Shown here: positions 16,894-25,965 of the stretch, piece by piece
Position numbering within the stretch: position 1 is the stretch's first letter
How the letters are laid out: each line of letters opens with the position of its first letter
Origin: Qipengyuania marisflavi
Lineage (GTDB): Bacteria > Pseudomonadota > Alphaproteobacteria > Sphingomonadales > Sphingomonadaceae
Direction of reading: 5' to 3'
NCBI RefSeq assembly: GCF_005884405.1
Contig: NZ_VCAO01000003.1
Coordinates: forward strand, 62,001 to 126,000
DNA: 64,000 bases
Notes under the pieces: model-generated
What the model saw: the letters and a program-made list of their open reading frames with translations, nothing else
What the model was told of the DNA's origin: nothing
Databases searched by the model: none
Made by a program: the position numbers and the translations under genes

Positions 16894-18297
16894 CTAATGG
16901 CCCACGCTCTCCCCGCGCTCCAGCCCGGACAGCTGCAATTGCTCGTCGATCTGCGCGACCAGCCGCTCCAGCCCTGCCTCGCTATCACTTTCCGCGCGGG
17001 CGACCAGCACGTCCTGCGTATTGGAAGCGCGCAGCAACCACCAGCCATCATCATTGGTGACGCGCACGCCATCGGTGGAATTGACGTCCGCCGGACTGTC
17101 CGCAAGCCGCGCCTGCACTTCATCGATGGCAGCGAACTTGCGGCTTTCATCCACTTGGAAGCGCATTTCGGGCGTGTTGACCATCGCCGGGATCGCGCCG
17201 CGCAATTGCGTGACCGAGCGGCCCAGCCGCGCCGATGCTGTCATCAGGCGAATCCCGGCATACAGCGCGTCATCATATCCATAATAAGTGTCGGCGAAAA
17301 ACACGTGTCCGCTCATTTCACCGGCCAGCGGGCTGCCAGTTTCCTTCATTTTGGACTTAATCAGCGAATGGCCGGTCTTCCACATCAGCGGCTCCCCGCC
17401 GCATTTCGCAATGTGATCGTAAAGCGCGCGGCTGGCCTTTACATCGGCGATAATGGTGGCCCCCGGGCGATCCCTTAAGAGGTCTTCCGCATAGATCATC
17501 AGCAGCTGATCGCCCCATATGACCCGGCCTTCGCCGTCCACTGCGCCGATCCGGTCGCCGTCTCCGTCGAAAGCGATACCGAAATCGAGCGACTTCTCGG
17601 CGACGAGCGCCTTCAGGTCTGCAAGATTCGCCTCGACAGTGGGATCGGGATGATGATTGGGAAAATTGCCGTCAACTTCAGTGTAGAGCAGGTGATGCTC
17701 GCCCGGCAGCGCCGCCGCCAGCTTCTCCAGCGCGGGTCCGGCTGCGCCATTACCCGCATCCCAGCCGATCCGCATCGACCCCAGCTTGTTTGCATCAACG
17801 CCATCCAGAGCGGTGAGCATCCGGGCTATATAGGCATCCATCAGCTCGCGCTGCTCGACTTCACCGGTACCGTCGGTCCATTCGCCGGCGGCGGCACGGC
17901 GGCCCAGCTCCTGAATGTCCGCACCGAAGAACGGACGCCCCTGAAAGACCATTTTGAAGCCGTTGTAATTGGCGGGATTGTGGCTGCCGGTTATCTGAAT
18001 GCCGCCATCTACGTCCTCGGCTGAAGCCTCGGCATAATACAGCATCGGGGTCGCGCTCATGCCGATCCGCACCACATCGCAGCCGCTGGCGGTAAGGCCT
18101 TCGACCAGCGCGTGTTCCAATATTGGCGAGCTGACGCGGCCATCATAACCGATGGCGACTTTCTTGCCGCCCGCCTCGCTCAACATCGCGCCAAAGGTGC
18201 GGCCAATCGCCCGCGCATCGTCGGGGCCAAGCGTCTCGCCGATAATCCCGCGAATGTCATATTCGCGCAGGACGGTGGGATCGAAATTATGGCTCAT
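16894..18297 (-). CDS. Phosphomannomutase/phosphoglucomutase
   Basis: An alpha-D-phosphohexomutase (PMM/PGM) interconverting hexose 6- and 1-phosphates, here 467 residues. The phosphoserine loop TGSHNP sits at 103-108 (catalytic Ser105), the Mg2+ loop DGDGDR in domain 2 (about 245) and the sugar-binding GEMSGH in domain 3 (about 325). The product mannose 1-phosphate would supply GDP-mannose, matching gmd and fcl at 60-62 kb. Homologues are called AlgC, PgmG or ManB. Its start overlaps the J-domain gene's stop by 4 nt (ATGA), indicating coupling within the mipZ operon. Confidence 0.92.
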   Translation of the reverse strand: MSHNFDPTVLREYDIRGIIGETLGPDDARAIGRTFGAMLSEAGGKKVAIGYDGRVSSPILEHALVEGLTASGCDVVRIGMSATPMLYYAEASAEDVDGGIQITGSHNPANYNGFKMVFQGRPFFGADIQELGRRAAAGEWTDGTGEVEQRELMDAYIARMLTALDGVDANKLGSMRIGWDAGNGAAGPALEKLAAALPGEHHLLYTEVDGNFPNHHPDPTVEANLADLKALVAEKSLDFGIAFDGDGDRIGAVDGEGRVIWGDQLLMIYAEDLLRDRPGATIIADVKASRALYDHIAKCGGEPLMWKTGHSLIKSKMKETGSPLAGEMSGHVFFADTYYGYDDALYAGIRLMTASARLGRSVTQLRGAIPAMVNTPEMRFQVDESRKFAAIDEVQARLADSPADVNSTDGVRVTNDDGWWLLRASNTQDVLVARAESDSEAGLERLVAQIDEQLQLSGLERGESVGH

Positions 18298-18596
18298 TGC
18301 GGGGTCTCCGGTATTTCATAGGGCAATTCGTGCAGTAACAGGTCGCGTGCGGCATTGGCTTCCTGGATCTGGGCTTTGCTGCCGCCCTTGTCGGGATGCA
18401 CCAGCACCGCGATCCGCCGGTGCGCATCGCGAATTTCGCGGTGATCGGCACCGGGGGCAACGCCCAGCAGTTTACGCGCCTTGGACAGCGCCTGCTCGCG
18501 CGTGGGCGTTGATTGCAGATAGTCCCAGGGCCATTTCCCGAAGATCCACCGGCAGGCGATGGAGACCAGCACCACAATGGCGATGATCCGGATCAT
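18294..18596 (-). CDS. Membrane-anchored J-domain protein (Tim14/Pam18-like)
   Basis: A 100-residue protein with an N-terminal membrane helix (IRIIAIVVLVSIACRWIF, residues 2-19) and a C-terminal J domain whose HPDKGG motif (about 67-72) is intact. This order and size match mitochondrial Tim14/Pam18, which activates Hsp70 at the inner-membrane import channel; alphaproteobacterial relatives are known. It should recruit and stimulate DnaK at the cytoplasmic face. It overlaps mipZ upstream and phosphomannomutase downstream by 4 nt each, so expression is tightly coupled. Confidence 0.85.
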   Translation of the reverse strand: MIRIIAIVVLVSIACRWIFGKWPWDYLQSTPTREQALSKARKLLGVAPGADHREIRDAHRRIAVLVHPDKGGSKAQIQEANAARDLLLHELPYEIPETPQ

Positions 18597-19405
18597 GCAG
18601 CCTGTCCTGCGGGTGTTTCAAAGCCGCTCCCGGGCAGACGCAGGCCCGCGACCAGACCGCGCAATTCCTGCCGCGCGACAAGGTGGCTGGTCCCCAGATC
18701 GCCCAGCTGCCCCTTGTCCAGCAAGGTCAGGCCGGAGGGGAACAGCTCGCGGTAAATCACGCGTTCGGACAGCCCCTTGGCAACCCGGAAACCCACCCGT
18801 TTGGACATTTCGGTCAGCGCCTTTTCAATGCGTCCCATATTGCGCGCTTCGGTGTAGCCGGTGCGGTTGCGCACGACCACCCAATCCATCGGCCGTCGCT
18901 GTTCCTCCAGCTGCGCCCGGCCCCGGCGGATGCGCGCTTCCCAGATCAGTTCGGCATAGAATGACAGTTTCTTGACCTTGAACGTCTCACCCTCGACCTG
19001 CCCGATCAGGTCGAAATCGACAAAGCTGTCGTTCATCGGCGTGACCAGCGTATCGGCCTGCGTCGCGGCGTGGCGGGCCAATGGATCGTCGCGGCCCGGC
19101 GTATCGACCAGAATAAAATCGGCACCGGCGGCTTCGCGCCGAACCAGCGCATCGAAAGCCGCCTCGTCCAGCCCTTCGACCACATGGCACGCGGCGGTCG
19201 GCAAAGTGATGCCCCGACGCTGTGCCGTTTCGGCGCGATTTTCCAGATAGCGATGCATTGTGCGCTGGCGGTGATCGAGATCGAAGGCGACCACGCGCAG
19301 CCCGGCGTAGGCCAGCGCCACCGCTACATGCACCGCAGTGGTGGATTTCCCCGTTCCGCCCTTTTCATTGGCGAAGGTGATCCAGTGCGGCGCGGCTTCG
19401 GGCAA
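18593..19405 (-). CDS. mipZ: MipZ, ParA-like cell-division positioning ATPase
   Basis: MipZ forms a gradient from ParB-bound origins and blocks FtsZ assembly near the poles, placing the septum at mid-cell in alphaproteobacteria. The protein begins with the deviant Walker A region ITFANEKGGTGKSTTAVHVA, then DLDHRQRT and a Walker B-type VDTPGRDDP. I chose the TTG at 19405 (270 residues) because AGGA lies 6 nt upstream and it places the P-loop near the N-terminus. A TTG at 19459 gives 288 residues. It is the first gene of the operon and is divergent from panC. Confidence 0.88.
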   Translation of the reverse strand: MPEAAPHWITFANEKGGTGKSTTAVHVAVALAYAGLRVVAFDLDHRQRTMHRYLENRAETAQRRGITLPTAACHVVEGLDEAAFDALVRREAAGADFILVDTPGRDDPLARHAATQADTLVTPMNDSFVDFDLIGQVEGETFKVKKLSFYAELIWEARIRRGRAQLEEQRRPMDWVVVRNRTGYTEARNMGRIEKALTEMSKRVGFRVAKGLSERVIYRELFPSGLTLLDKGQLGDLGTSHLVARQELRGLVAGLRLPGSGFETPAGQAA

Positions 19406-19506
19406 GGCTGTTCCTGTGGTGAAAGGCTGGTCGAGAAATGTTGTCGCACCCCGGCACAAACCGCTAGGGCACTGTCGAAACCGCTCTTATCCAAGGGGCC
19501 GCGCCT

Positions 19507-20391
19507 GTGCAAACCATCACCGAACTCGAAGCGTTGAGAAGCACGCTGGCAAAGCTGCGTGCGAGAAGAGGCAGCATCGCTCTGGTGCCGACAATGGGCG
19601 CGCTGCATGAAGGGCATCTGACGCTGGTCCGGCGCGCGCGCGAAGTGGCCGATCATGTCGCGGTGTCGATCTTCGTCAATCCGCGGCAATTCGGCGCGAA
19701 TGAGGATCTGGGCGCTTACCCCCGCCAGATGGCGCGCGATTCCGCGCTGCTGGAGGCCGAGGGCGCCGAGCTGCTGTGGGCGCCGCCGCCTGAGGTCGTC
19801 TATCCCCCTGGCTATGCCACCAATATCTCGGTCGCGGGTGTCAGCGAAGGTCTGTGCGGCGGTGACCGTCCGGGCCATTTCGACGGAGTGGCGACCGTAG
19901 TGTGCAAACTGTTCAACCAGGTGATGCCCGACATGGCGTTTTTTGGCGAGAAGGACTGGCAGCAATTGGCCGTGATCCGCCGTATGGCGCGCGATCTCGA
20001 CCTGACGCGGCCTGACGCGGCGGCGATCCACGGTGTCGCTATAGTGCGCGAGGATGACGGGCTCGCGATGAGCAGCCGCAACGCCTATCTCTCCGCCCAG
20101 CAACGCGCCGCCGCAGCGGCCCTGCCCCGCGCCATGAAAGACGCGCTGGCGGCTATCGCAGCGGGCGCTCCGGCATCCGAAACCCTCGGCAATCTGCACG
20201 ATACGCTGATGACGGGCGGCTTCGATTTGCTCGATTATGCCGAACTGCGCGATGCCGACAACCTGGCCCCACTGGCACACGACAATGGCAATGCACGCCT
20301 GTTCGTGGCCGCCCGGATCGGCGGGACGCGGCTGATCGACAATATGGCGGTCGAAGGGCTGGAGCGGGTAAGGGGAATCGAACCCCTCTAG
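19507..20391 (+). CDS. panC: Pantothenate synthetase (pantoate-beta-alanine ligase)
   Basis: PanC condenses pantoate and beta-alanine with ATP to make pantothenate, the coenzyme A precursor. The 294-residue protein begins with GTG at 19507 and shows the nucleotidyl-transferase motif PTMGALHEGH (28-37, HxGH type), the region FGEKDWQQLAVIRRM (about 138-152) and the KMSKS-like MSSRNAYLS (about 178-186). Its last codons run into the tRNA-Gly gene on the other strand, so the final residues (about RVRGIEPL) are encoded by tRNA antisense sequence. The overlap is about 32 nt. Confidence 0.95.
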   Translation: MQTITELEALRSTLAKLRARRGSIALVPTMGALHEGHLTLVRRAREVADHVAVSIFVNPRQFGANEDLGAYPRQMARDSALLEAEGAELLWAPPPEVVYPPGYATNISVAGVSEGLCGGDRPGHFDGVATVVCKLFNQVMPDMAFFGEKDWQQLAVIRRMARDLDLTRPDAAAIHGVAIVREDDGLAMSSRNAYLSAQQRAAAAALPRAMKDALAAIAAGAPASETLGNLHDTLMTGGFDLLDYAELRDADNLAPLAHDNGNARLFVAARIGGTRLIDNMAVEGLERVRGIEPL

Positions 20392-20433
20392 CCAGCTTGG
20401 AAGGCTGGAGCATTACCACTATGCTATACCCGC
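20360..20433 (-). tRNA. tRNA-Gly (anticodon TCC)
   Basis: Read on the minus strand, the 74-nt gene starts GCGGGTATAGC and ends with the matching acceptor ACCCGC, discriminator T and an encoded CCA (20362-20360). The anticodon arm CCAGC-CTTCCAA-GCTGG gives anticodon TCC (glycine). The T arm is GAGGGGTTCGATTCCCCTT. D, anticodon and T arms all fold. The 3' half overlaps the end of panC on the opposite strand. Confidence 0.95.
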
Positions 20434-20543
20434 CCAGTACCGGCAGTGCGCCGGATATTTGCCCGGTCGCGCGGGGCGCAGATGCCATTCTTGTATGGCC
20501 CGCGTCAACAGCCGCTTTGCGCGATATACGCGCAGACCGCCGG

Positions 20544-21176
20544 TTACTGTTCCGGTTCTTCTGCCGCGGGTGAGGCCAACACCTCAGCCAGCGTGGCGTC
20601 CTTCTTTTCTGGCACCGGCGGCGGTGTGTCTGTCGCCACATGAACATCGACCCGGCGATTGACCGAGCGGCCTTCCTCATTGGGCGAACCATCAGGCATG
20701 GCATTGGGCGCAATCGGGTTCTGTTCACCGAACGCGATCACAACAATCCGGTCTTCGGCGACACCGTTTTCGACCATCCAGTCACGCACCGCTTCGGCGC
20801 GGGCCTGCGACGCGCGCATATTGGCTGCGTCATTGCCGCCCGCATCGCTGTGTCCGCGCAGCGTAATCTGCCCGGTTTTGCGTTCAACCTGAGGGGCGTC
20901 GATAATGGTAGCCAGTTCGGCCAGCGCCGTCTCTGTCAGGGCATCGCCGTCAGGGAAGAATATTCGCGTGTCGAGCGCCGCCAACGTGTCCGCAGCAGGG
21001 GCCTCTTCCACCTGAAACTCGGGGCGGAAAATCGACTTGGGTTCGCCGCTGTCGGGCTCTGTTGCGGGTTCAGGCGGGGTTTCGCTGCGCTTGTCGCATG
21101 CAGCCAGGACAAGGACCAGCGGCAGCATTACAGCGATCCCGCCAATCTTCCGTCCTGATGTGAACCGGCGCATCAT
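20544..21176 (-). CDS. OmpA-family peptidoglycan-associated lipoprotein
   Basis: A 210-residue lipoprotein. The N-terminus is basic and hydrophobic and ends in the lipobox VLAAC (cysteine about 27). The C-terminal half (about 75-185) is an OmpA/MotB peptidoglycan-binding domain: LRGHSDAGGNDAANMRASQARA contains the conserved diaminopimelate-contact region in two halves, and RSVNRRVDV closes the domain. It probably anchors the outer membrane to the cell wall. Its start overlaps the antiporter stop by 4 nt, so it is cotranscribed downstream of the antiporter. Confidence 0.87.
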   Translation of the reverse strand: MMRRFTSGRKIGGIAVMLPLVLVLAACDKRSETPPEPATEPDSGEPKSIFRPEFQVEEAPAADTLAALDTRIFFPDGDALTETALAELATIIDAPQVERKTGQITLRGHSDAGGNDAANMRASQARAEAVRDWMVENGVAEDRIVVIAFGEQNPIAPNAMPDGSPNEEGRSVNRRVDVHVATDTPPPVPEKKDATLAEVLASPAAEEPEQ

Positions 21177-23023
21177 GTCACTGGCACTCCCTGTTTGCGG
21201 TTGCCTCGCTTGGCGGCAATTTCCTCCGCTGTCTTCTCCTGCGGCGGCGAGAAGCTGACAATCGTATCGCCAGCGCGCGGCTCGGGCCGTGCGGCATGGG
21301 TAAAGAACCGGATCACGCCATTGTCGCGCAGCAGCAGCAGCATATTGGCAGCCTCAGGCAGCCGTTGCTGGGCGTCTTCGAAGCGGAATTCTTCGGTCAG
21401 CTTGGTTTTGCGGAACACCCAGCCTTGCGACTGACGCTCACTGACGTCTTCCACGCCAAAGCCGGAATCGAACAACGCCCGACCGCGAATGCTTTCGGGG
21501 ATCGCGTGACGATCCTTGTCATCACTCGATTCGCCCAGCTGGAACACTTTATCACGCCCGATTTCGTAAGCGAATTCATTGCAGACCAGCGCGTTATACG
21601 CCTCGTTCTCGGTCGCGGCGACCAGCACCTGATAGGGTGTCAGGTCCAGATTGTGCTCGGTTGCCTCGTTGAGGATTTCGCCGTGATAGGTCGGCAGGCC
21701 CTTCTGCCGCGCCAGCGCCAATCGTTGCCAGCTGGAATCGACGATCATAACCGGCGTTTTCATATCGGTGAGCATTTGGGCCAGCGAGATGGTCCAGGGT
21801 GTGCTGCCGACAAAGATGATGCCCGGCCGGGTGCCGCCCTTCACATTCAGCAGCCGCGCGACCAGATCGATGGTGAAGCCATGCGCCACGATGGTCGCCA
21901 CCACCACCGCGAAGGACAGCCCGATCAGCGCATCGCCGTCATACCCAAGATCCGACAGGCGGAGCGCGAACAGGCCGGAAATCGCCACCAGCACGATACC
22001 GCGCGGGGCGATCCACGCCAGAAACAGCCGCTCGTTCCACGGCACCTTGGTGCCCAGCAGACTGAGCAGAATTGTGGCCGGGCGAACAAGGAACAGCAAC
22101 GCCAGCAGGAACAGACCGAAGTTCCAGTTGAGGTAGGCAAGATCTTCAAAATCAAGGCTGGCGGACAGCAGGATAAAGATGCCGGAAATCAGCAGCACAG
22201 CGATGTTCTGCTTGAACGGATGAATGCTGCGCAGCGACGAGATGTTCATATTCGCCAGCGCGATGCCCATCACAGTGACGGCGACCAGACCGGCCTCATG
22301 CTCGATCTGGTTGGCGAGCACGAAGATGGCGACCACCGTTGTCAGCAGCACCGGGACTTTGAGATATTCGGGCACCGCTCCGCGTGGGAAGGCCCAGGCG
22401 ATAGCTGCGGCAGCAAGATAGCCGATCAAACCGGCAATAATTGCAGCAAGGATAAGCGGCGGAACCACTTCAAACAGCGTGGCGTCGGGGAACGCCGCGA
22501 CCTTGCGGAAATATTCATAAGCGATGACCGCGCACAGCGCGCCGATCGGATCGTTCACGATCGCTTCCCATTTTAGCATGGAAGCGGGTCGCGGTTTGAC
22601 CGAAGATTGGCGCAGCATGGGCATGACCACCGTCGGCCCCGTCACCACCAAGATACCGGCGAACAGGATCGCCACGGGCCATTCCAGCCCGCCAATCTGG
22701 TTGGCGGCAACCGCACCAAACACCCACGCCAGCGGCACGCCAAGCACGACCAGACGCAAGACGCCCTCGCCCGAATGCCGCAGCTCGCGGAAATCAAGGC
22801 TCAGCCCGCCTTCAAACAGGATCAGCGCAACGCCAATGGCAACCATCGGATCAAGCAGTGGGCCAAAAGCGTGCTCGGGGTCGAACAGGCCCAGCACCGG
22901 GCCGGCCAGAAAGCCCGCAGCCAGCATCAGCACAATGGCAGGCCACCCGGTCCGCCACGCAATCCATTGCGCCCCGATACCAAGCATGCCAACCATGGCG
23001 ATTACGAGAGTTTGTTCTTCCAT
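21173..23023 (-). CDS. CPA1-type Na+(K+)/H+ antiporter with C-terminal TrkA-N domain
   Basis: A 616-residue cation/proton antiporter. About residues 1-390 form 12 or so membrane helices with the ND motif (EAIVNDPIGALCAV, about 152-165) that binds the cation in NhaP-like proteins. Residues about 400-510 resemble a TrkA-N/RCK nucleotide-binding domain (IIFVGSTPWTISLAQMLTD), though its glycine motif is altered, and a further cytoplasmic domain follows. It is expected to control pH and Na+ or K+ efflux at the inner membrane. It is translationally coupled to the OmpA lipoprotein downstream. Confidence 0.88.
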   Translation of the reverse strand: MEEQTLVIAMVGMLGIGAQWIAWRTGWPAIVLMLAAGFLAGPVLGLFDPEHAFGPLLDPMVAIGVALILFEGGLSLDFRELRHSGEGVLRLVVLGVPLAWVFGAVAANQIGGLEWPVAILFAGILVVTGPTVVMPMLRQSSVKPRPASMLKWEAIVNDPIGALCAVIAYEYFRKVAAFPDATLFEVVPPLILAAIIAGLIGYLAAAAIAWAFPRGAVPEYLKVPVLLTTVVAIFVLANQIEHEAGLVAVTVMGIALANMNISSLRSIHPFKQNIAVLLISGIFILLSASLDFEDLAYLNWNFGLFLLALLFLVRPATILLSLLGTKVPWNERLFLAWIAPRGIVLVAISGLFALRLSDLGYDGDALIGLSFAVVVATIVAHGFTIDLVARLLNVKGGTRPGIIFVGSTPWTISLAQMLTDMKTPVMIVDSSWQRLALARQKGLPTYHGEILNEATEHNLDLTPYQVLVAATENEAYNALVCNEFAYEIGRDKVFQLGESSDDKDRHAIPESIRGRALFDSGFGVEDVSERQSQGWVFRKTKLTEEFRFEDAQQRLPEAANMLLLLRDNGVIRFFTHAARPEPRAGDTIVSFSPPQEKTAEEIAAKRGNRKQGVPVT

Positions 23024-23127
23024 GCGGTTGCCGCAATCCCACCCTGCCTGCGCTTGGCTATCAAACGCACTTATCTGCGTTCAATGCCCGAAAGGCTGCT
23101 TATGTCCCAGTCGTTGCGACTTTAGGG

Positions 23128-23664
23128 CTATTCGCCCGCAAATGCCATCAGTGCTGCGACGGTAATCGAGTCGGCGCAGAGCGCAGCATTGCCGCCCAGT
23201 TCGGGCAAGTCGATCACAAACACCGCTGTTTCGACAACCGCCCCCGCCTGCCGCAGCAATGTCGTGGCCGCGCAAGCCGTGCCGCCGGTCGCCAGCAAAT
23301 CGTCGACGATCACCACGCTCTGTCCCTGCGTGACTGCGCCGGGGTCCATTTCCAGACGGTCGCTGCCATATTCCAGCGCGTAATCCACGCCGATAGTCTT
23401 GCAGGGCAGTTTGCCCGGCTTGCGCACCGGAATGAACCCCACGCCCAGCCGCGCCGCGACCGCCGCGCCGAAGATGAAGCCGCGCGCCTCCATGCCCGCA
23501 ATCGCCTGAGCGCCTGCGTCCTGCGCGCGGGTCGTCAGCCATTCGACCGTGGCGGCGAAGCCCGGCCCGTTACCGATCAACGTGGTGATATCGCGGAACT
23601 GGATTCCCGGCGCGGGGAAGTCGGGAATGGTGCGCACCAGCGCCTTGATCTCGTCGGGAGCCAT
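23128..23664 (-). CDS. apt: Adenine phosphoribosyltransferase
   Basis: Apt salvages adenine with PRPP to form AMP. The 178-residue protein from the ATG at 23664 (AGGAGG upstream) contains the N-terminal IPDFPAPGIQFRDITTLI segment, EARGFIFGAAVAARLG in the middle, and the PRPP-binding loop VVIVDDLLATGGTA (about 116-129). A longer start at 23700 would overlap the petC terminator and is disfavoured. It lies downstream of petABC on the same strand but behind a strong terminator, so it needs its own promoter or readthrough. Confidence 0.94.
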   Translation of the reverse strand: MAPDEIKALVRTIPDFPAPGIQFRDITTLIGNGPGFAATVEWLTTRAQDAGAQAIAGMEARGFIFGAAVAARLGVGFIPVRKPGKLPCKTIGVDYALEYGSDRLEMDPGAVTQGQSVVIVDDLLATGGTACAATTLLRQAGAVVETAVFVIDLPELGGNAALCADSITVAALMAFAGE

Positions 23665-23682
23665 GCGGCGTCCTCCTGCAAA

Positions 23683-23718
23683 CGAAAACGCCCCTCGCAT
23701 CCGGCGGGATGGAGGGGC
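23683..23718 (-). terminator. Rho-independent terminator after petABC
   Basis: On the minus strand GCCCCTC...GAGGGGC (arms 23712-23718 and 23690-23696) with an inner ATCC/GGAT pairing forms a stable hairpin followed by GTTTTCGTTT. It lies 25 nt after the petC stop and ends the bc1 operon. Confidence 0.8.
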
Positions 23719-23743
23719 ATTCTGTTAAATTATGCGAACCGGA

Positions 23744-24625
23744 TCAGCTGCGCTTTTTAGGCTTCACAGCGGCCCAGATCTGCTTCTTCGAGAAATACGC
23801 GAGCACGGTCGCGAACAGCAGGAAAATCAATACCGGCCAACCCGTCTGCTTGCGCTTCACCATGGTCGGTTCGGCAGTCCAGGTCAGGAACGCAGCAACG
23901 TCCTGCGACATCTGCTCGACACTGGCCTTGGTGCCATCGTCATAGCTGACCTGCTCGGCAGTGGTCAGCGGCGGTGCCATCGCCAGATTGAGGTTGGGGA
24001 AGTATTTGTTGAAATGCAGCGTGGAAGGCGTGCTGAATTCCGGGAATTCTTCCTTCAGCTTCGCCGGAGCCGGGCCATAGCCGGACAGCAGCGAGGCGAC
24101 GTAATTGGTACCGTCATGCCGCGCCTTGGTGATCAGCGAAAGATCTGGCGGGATCGCATTGCCATTGGCCGCAGCCGCCGCAACCGCATTGGGATAGGGC
24201 GACGGGAAGTAATCGGTCGGCAGGCCCGGCCGCATGTTGGCTTCGCCAGTGTTCGGATCAATTCCGGGCACCTGCTTGCTGGCGGCGAAGGCTTTGACCT
24301 GACCTTCGTCATAGCCAATCTCGCCCAGATCGCGGAACGCCACGAATTTCAGGCTGTGGCAGGCAGCGCAAACCTCGTTGTAGACCTTGAAGCCGCGTTG
24401 CAACTGGGCAGTGTCCCATTTCCCCAACGCGCCTTCAAAACTGTAGGCATAGTCCTTGGGGTGTTCGTGGAATTCATGCTCCACAGTCGGTTCGACGAAC
24501 TGGCCATGCTCGGCAAAGGTCGAGAATGCAGGCGCCAGCCCGAAGACCAGCGACCACAGCGCGACGAAGGCAAAACCGAGGCCGACAAAGATGCCGACGA
24601 GGCGAACGCTAAGAAGTTTGCTCAT
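23744..24625 (-). CDS. petC: Cytochrome c1 of the bc1 complex
   Basis: Cytochrome c1 takes electrons from the Rieske protein and passes them to cytochrome c. The 293-residue protein has an N-terminal signal or anchor helix (about 5-30), the heme-binding CAACH (about 87-91), a distal Met ligand probably in NLAMAPPLT (about 218), and a C-terminal anchor (about 265-283). It is encoded separately from cytochrome b, unlike the fused fbcH of some rhizobia. It follows petB after 22 nt. Confidence 0.94.
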   Translation of the reverse strand: MSKLLSVRLVGIFVGLGFAFVALWSLVFGLAPAFSTFAEHGQFVEPTVEHEFHEHPKDYAYSFEGALGKWDTAQLQRGFKVYNEVCAACHSLKFVAFRDLGEIGYDEGQVKAFAASKQVPGIDPNTGEANMRPGLPTDYFPSPYPNAVAAAAANGNAIPPDLSLITKARHDGTNYVASLLSGYGPAPAKLKEEFPEFSTPSTLHFNKYFPNLNLAMAPPLTTAEQVSYDDGTKASVEQMSQDVAAFLTWTAEPTMVKRKQTGWPVLIFLLFATVLAYFSKKQIWAAVKPKKRS

Positions 24626-24647
24626 GGGTCAGTCTTTCTCGTGTCGC

Positions 24648-25940
24648 TCAAACCGCAGGCGTGGTGTTTTCGCCAAGCACCGCCTTCTTGTCCGAGCCGA
24701 GAACCGCCTCGGTGATCGAATAGGGCAGCGGTTCGGGCCGCTCGATCTGGCTGATGATCGGCAGGATCACCAGGAAGTGAAGGAAGTAGTATGCCGTCGC
24801 GATCTGGCTGAGCATGATATACGGCTCTTCGGCGTGCGCGCCGCCAAGATAGAACAGCAGTGCCATGCACGGGATCAGGCCGAACCAGAAGAATTTGCGG
24901 AACAGCGGGCGATAATGGCCGCTGCGCACCGGCGAACGGTCAAGCCAGGGCAGGAAGAACCACACCAGGATCGCCGCGAACATGGCCAGCACGCCCCACA
25001 GCTTTGCCGGGAGGATGAAATCCACCGTGAAAGCGCGCAGGATCGCGTAGAACGGATAGAAATACCATTCAGGGACGATCAGCGCCGGCGTCGAGAGCGG
25101 GTTCGCCTCGATATAATTGTCCGGATGGCCGAGCATGTTCGGGCTAAAGAACACCATCGCAAAGAAGAACAGCAGCACGACACCCAGGCCGAAGCCATCC
25201 TTCGCCGTGTAATACGGGTGAAAGGGCAGCGTATCGCTCTCGCTCTTGATCTCGACCCCGGTCGGGTTTGACGAACCGGGAATGTGCAACGCCCAGATGT
25301 GCAGGATAACCACACCGGCAATCACGAAGGGCAGCAGGAAGTGGAGGCTGAAGAAGCGATTGAGTGCGGCATTGTCAGGCGCAAATCCGCCCAGCAGCCA
25401 GATCTGGATCGATTCGCCGATCCCGGGAATCGCGCCAAACAGGCCGGTAATAACCTTGGCGCCCCAGAAGCTCATCTGGCCCCACGGCAGCACGTAACCC
25501 ATGAAAGCGGTCGCCATCATCAGCAGGAAGATGACTACACCCAGCAGCCAGATCATTTCGCGCGGGGCCTTGTACGATGAGTAGAAGAAGCCGCGGAAGA
25601 TGTGGAGATAGACGACGATGAAGAAGAAGCTGGCGCCATTGGCGTGCGCATAACGCATGACCCAACCCCAGTTTACATCGCGCATAATGTGTTCGGTGGT
25701 AGCAAATGCGACCTGCGCATTGGCAGCGTAATGCATGGCCAGAACCACTCCGGTTATGATCTGCAGCACCAGGAAAAAGCCGGCAAGAACGCCGAAATTC
25801 CAGAAATAGCTGAGATTGCGCGGCACGGGATAACCCGCACCGATCGCGCCATACATCAGCCGTGGCAGCGGCAGCTTCTCGTCGAGAAACTTCGTCAGCC
25901 CGGTCTTGGGTTCATACTGGCGTGCCCAGGGAAAGCTCAT
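24648..25940 (-). CDS. petB: Cytochrome b of the bc1 complex
   Basis: A 430-residue polytopic protein with eight or nine membrane helices, holding hemes bL and bH and both quinone sites. Histidine ligands are visible in helices B and D (for example [17 protein letters not shown], and [20 protein letters not shown], whose last part I quote separately as LHIWALH). The Qo-site [14 protein letters not shown] (about 290) is intact. It lies 25 nt after the Rieske gene, in the usual petA-petB-petC order. Confidence 0.95.
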   Translation of the reverse strand: MSFPWARQYEPKTGLTKFLDEKLPLPRLMYGAIGAGYPVPRNLSYFWNFGVLAGFFLVLQIITGVVLAMHYAANAQVAFATTEHIMRDVNWGWVMRYAHANGASFFFIVVYLHIFRGFFYSSYKAPREMIWLLGVVIFLLMMATAFMGYVLPWGQMSFWGAKVITGLFGAIPGIGESIQIWLLGGFAPDNAALNRFFSLHFLLPFVIAGVVILHIWALHIPGSSNPTGVEIKSESDTLPFHPYYTAKDGFGLGVVLLFFFAMVFFSPNMLGHPDNYIEANPLSTPALIVPEWYFYPFYAILRAFTVDFILPAKLWGVLAMFAAILVWFFLPWLDRSPVRSGHYRPLFRKFFWFGLIPCMALLFYLGGAHAEEPYIMLSQIATAYYFLHFLVILPIISQIERPEPLPYSITEAVLGSDKKAVLGENTTPAV

Positions 25941-25965
25941 GATCTTGCTCTATCCTTGCAAAAAC

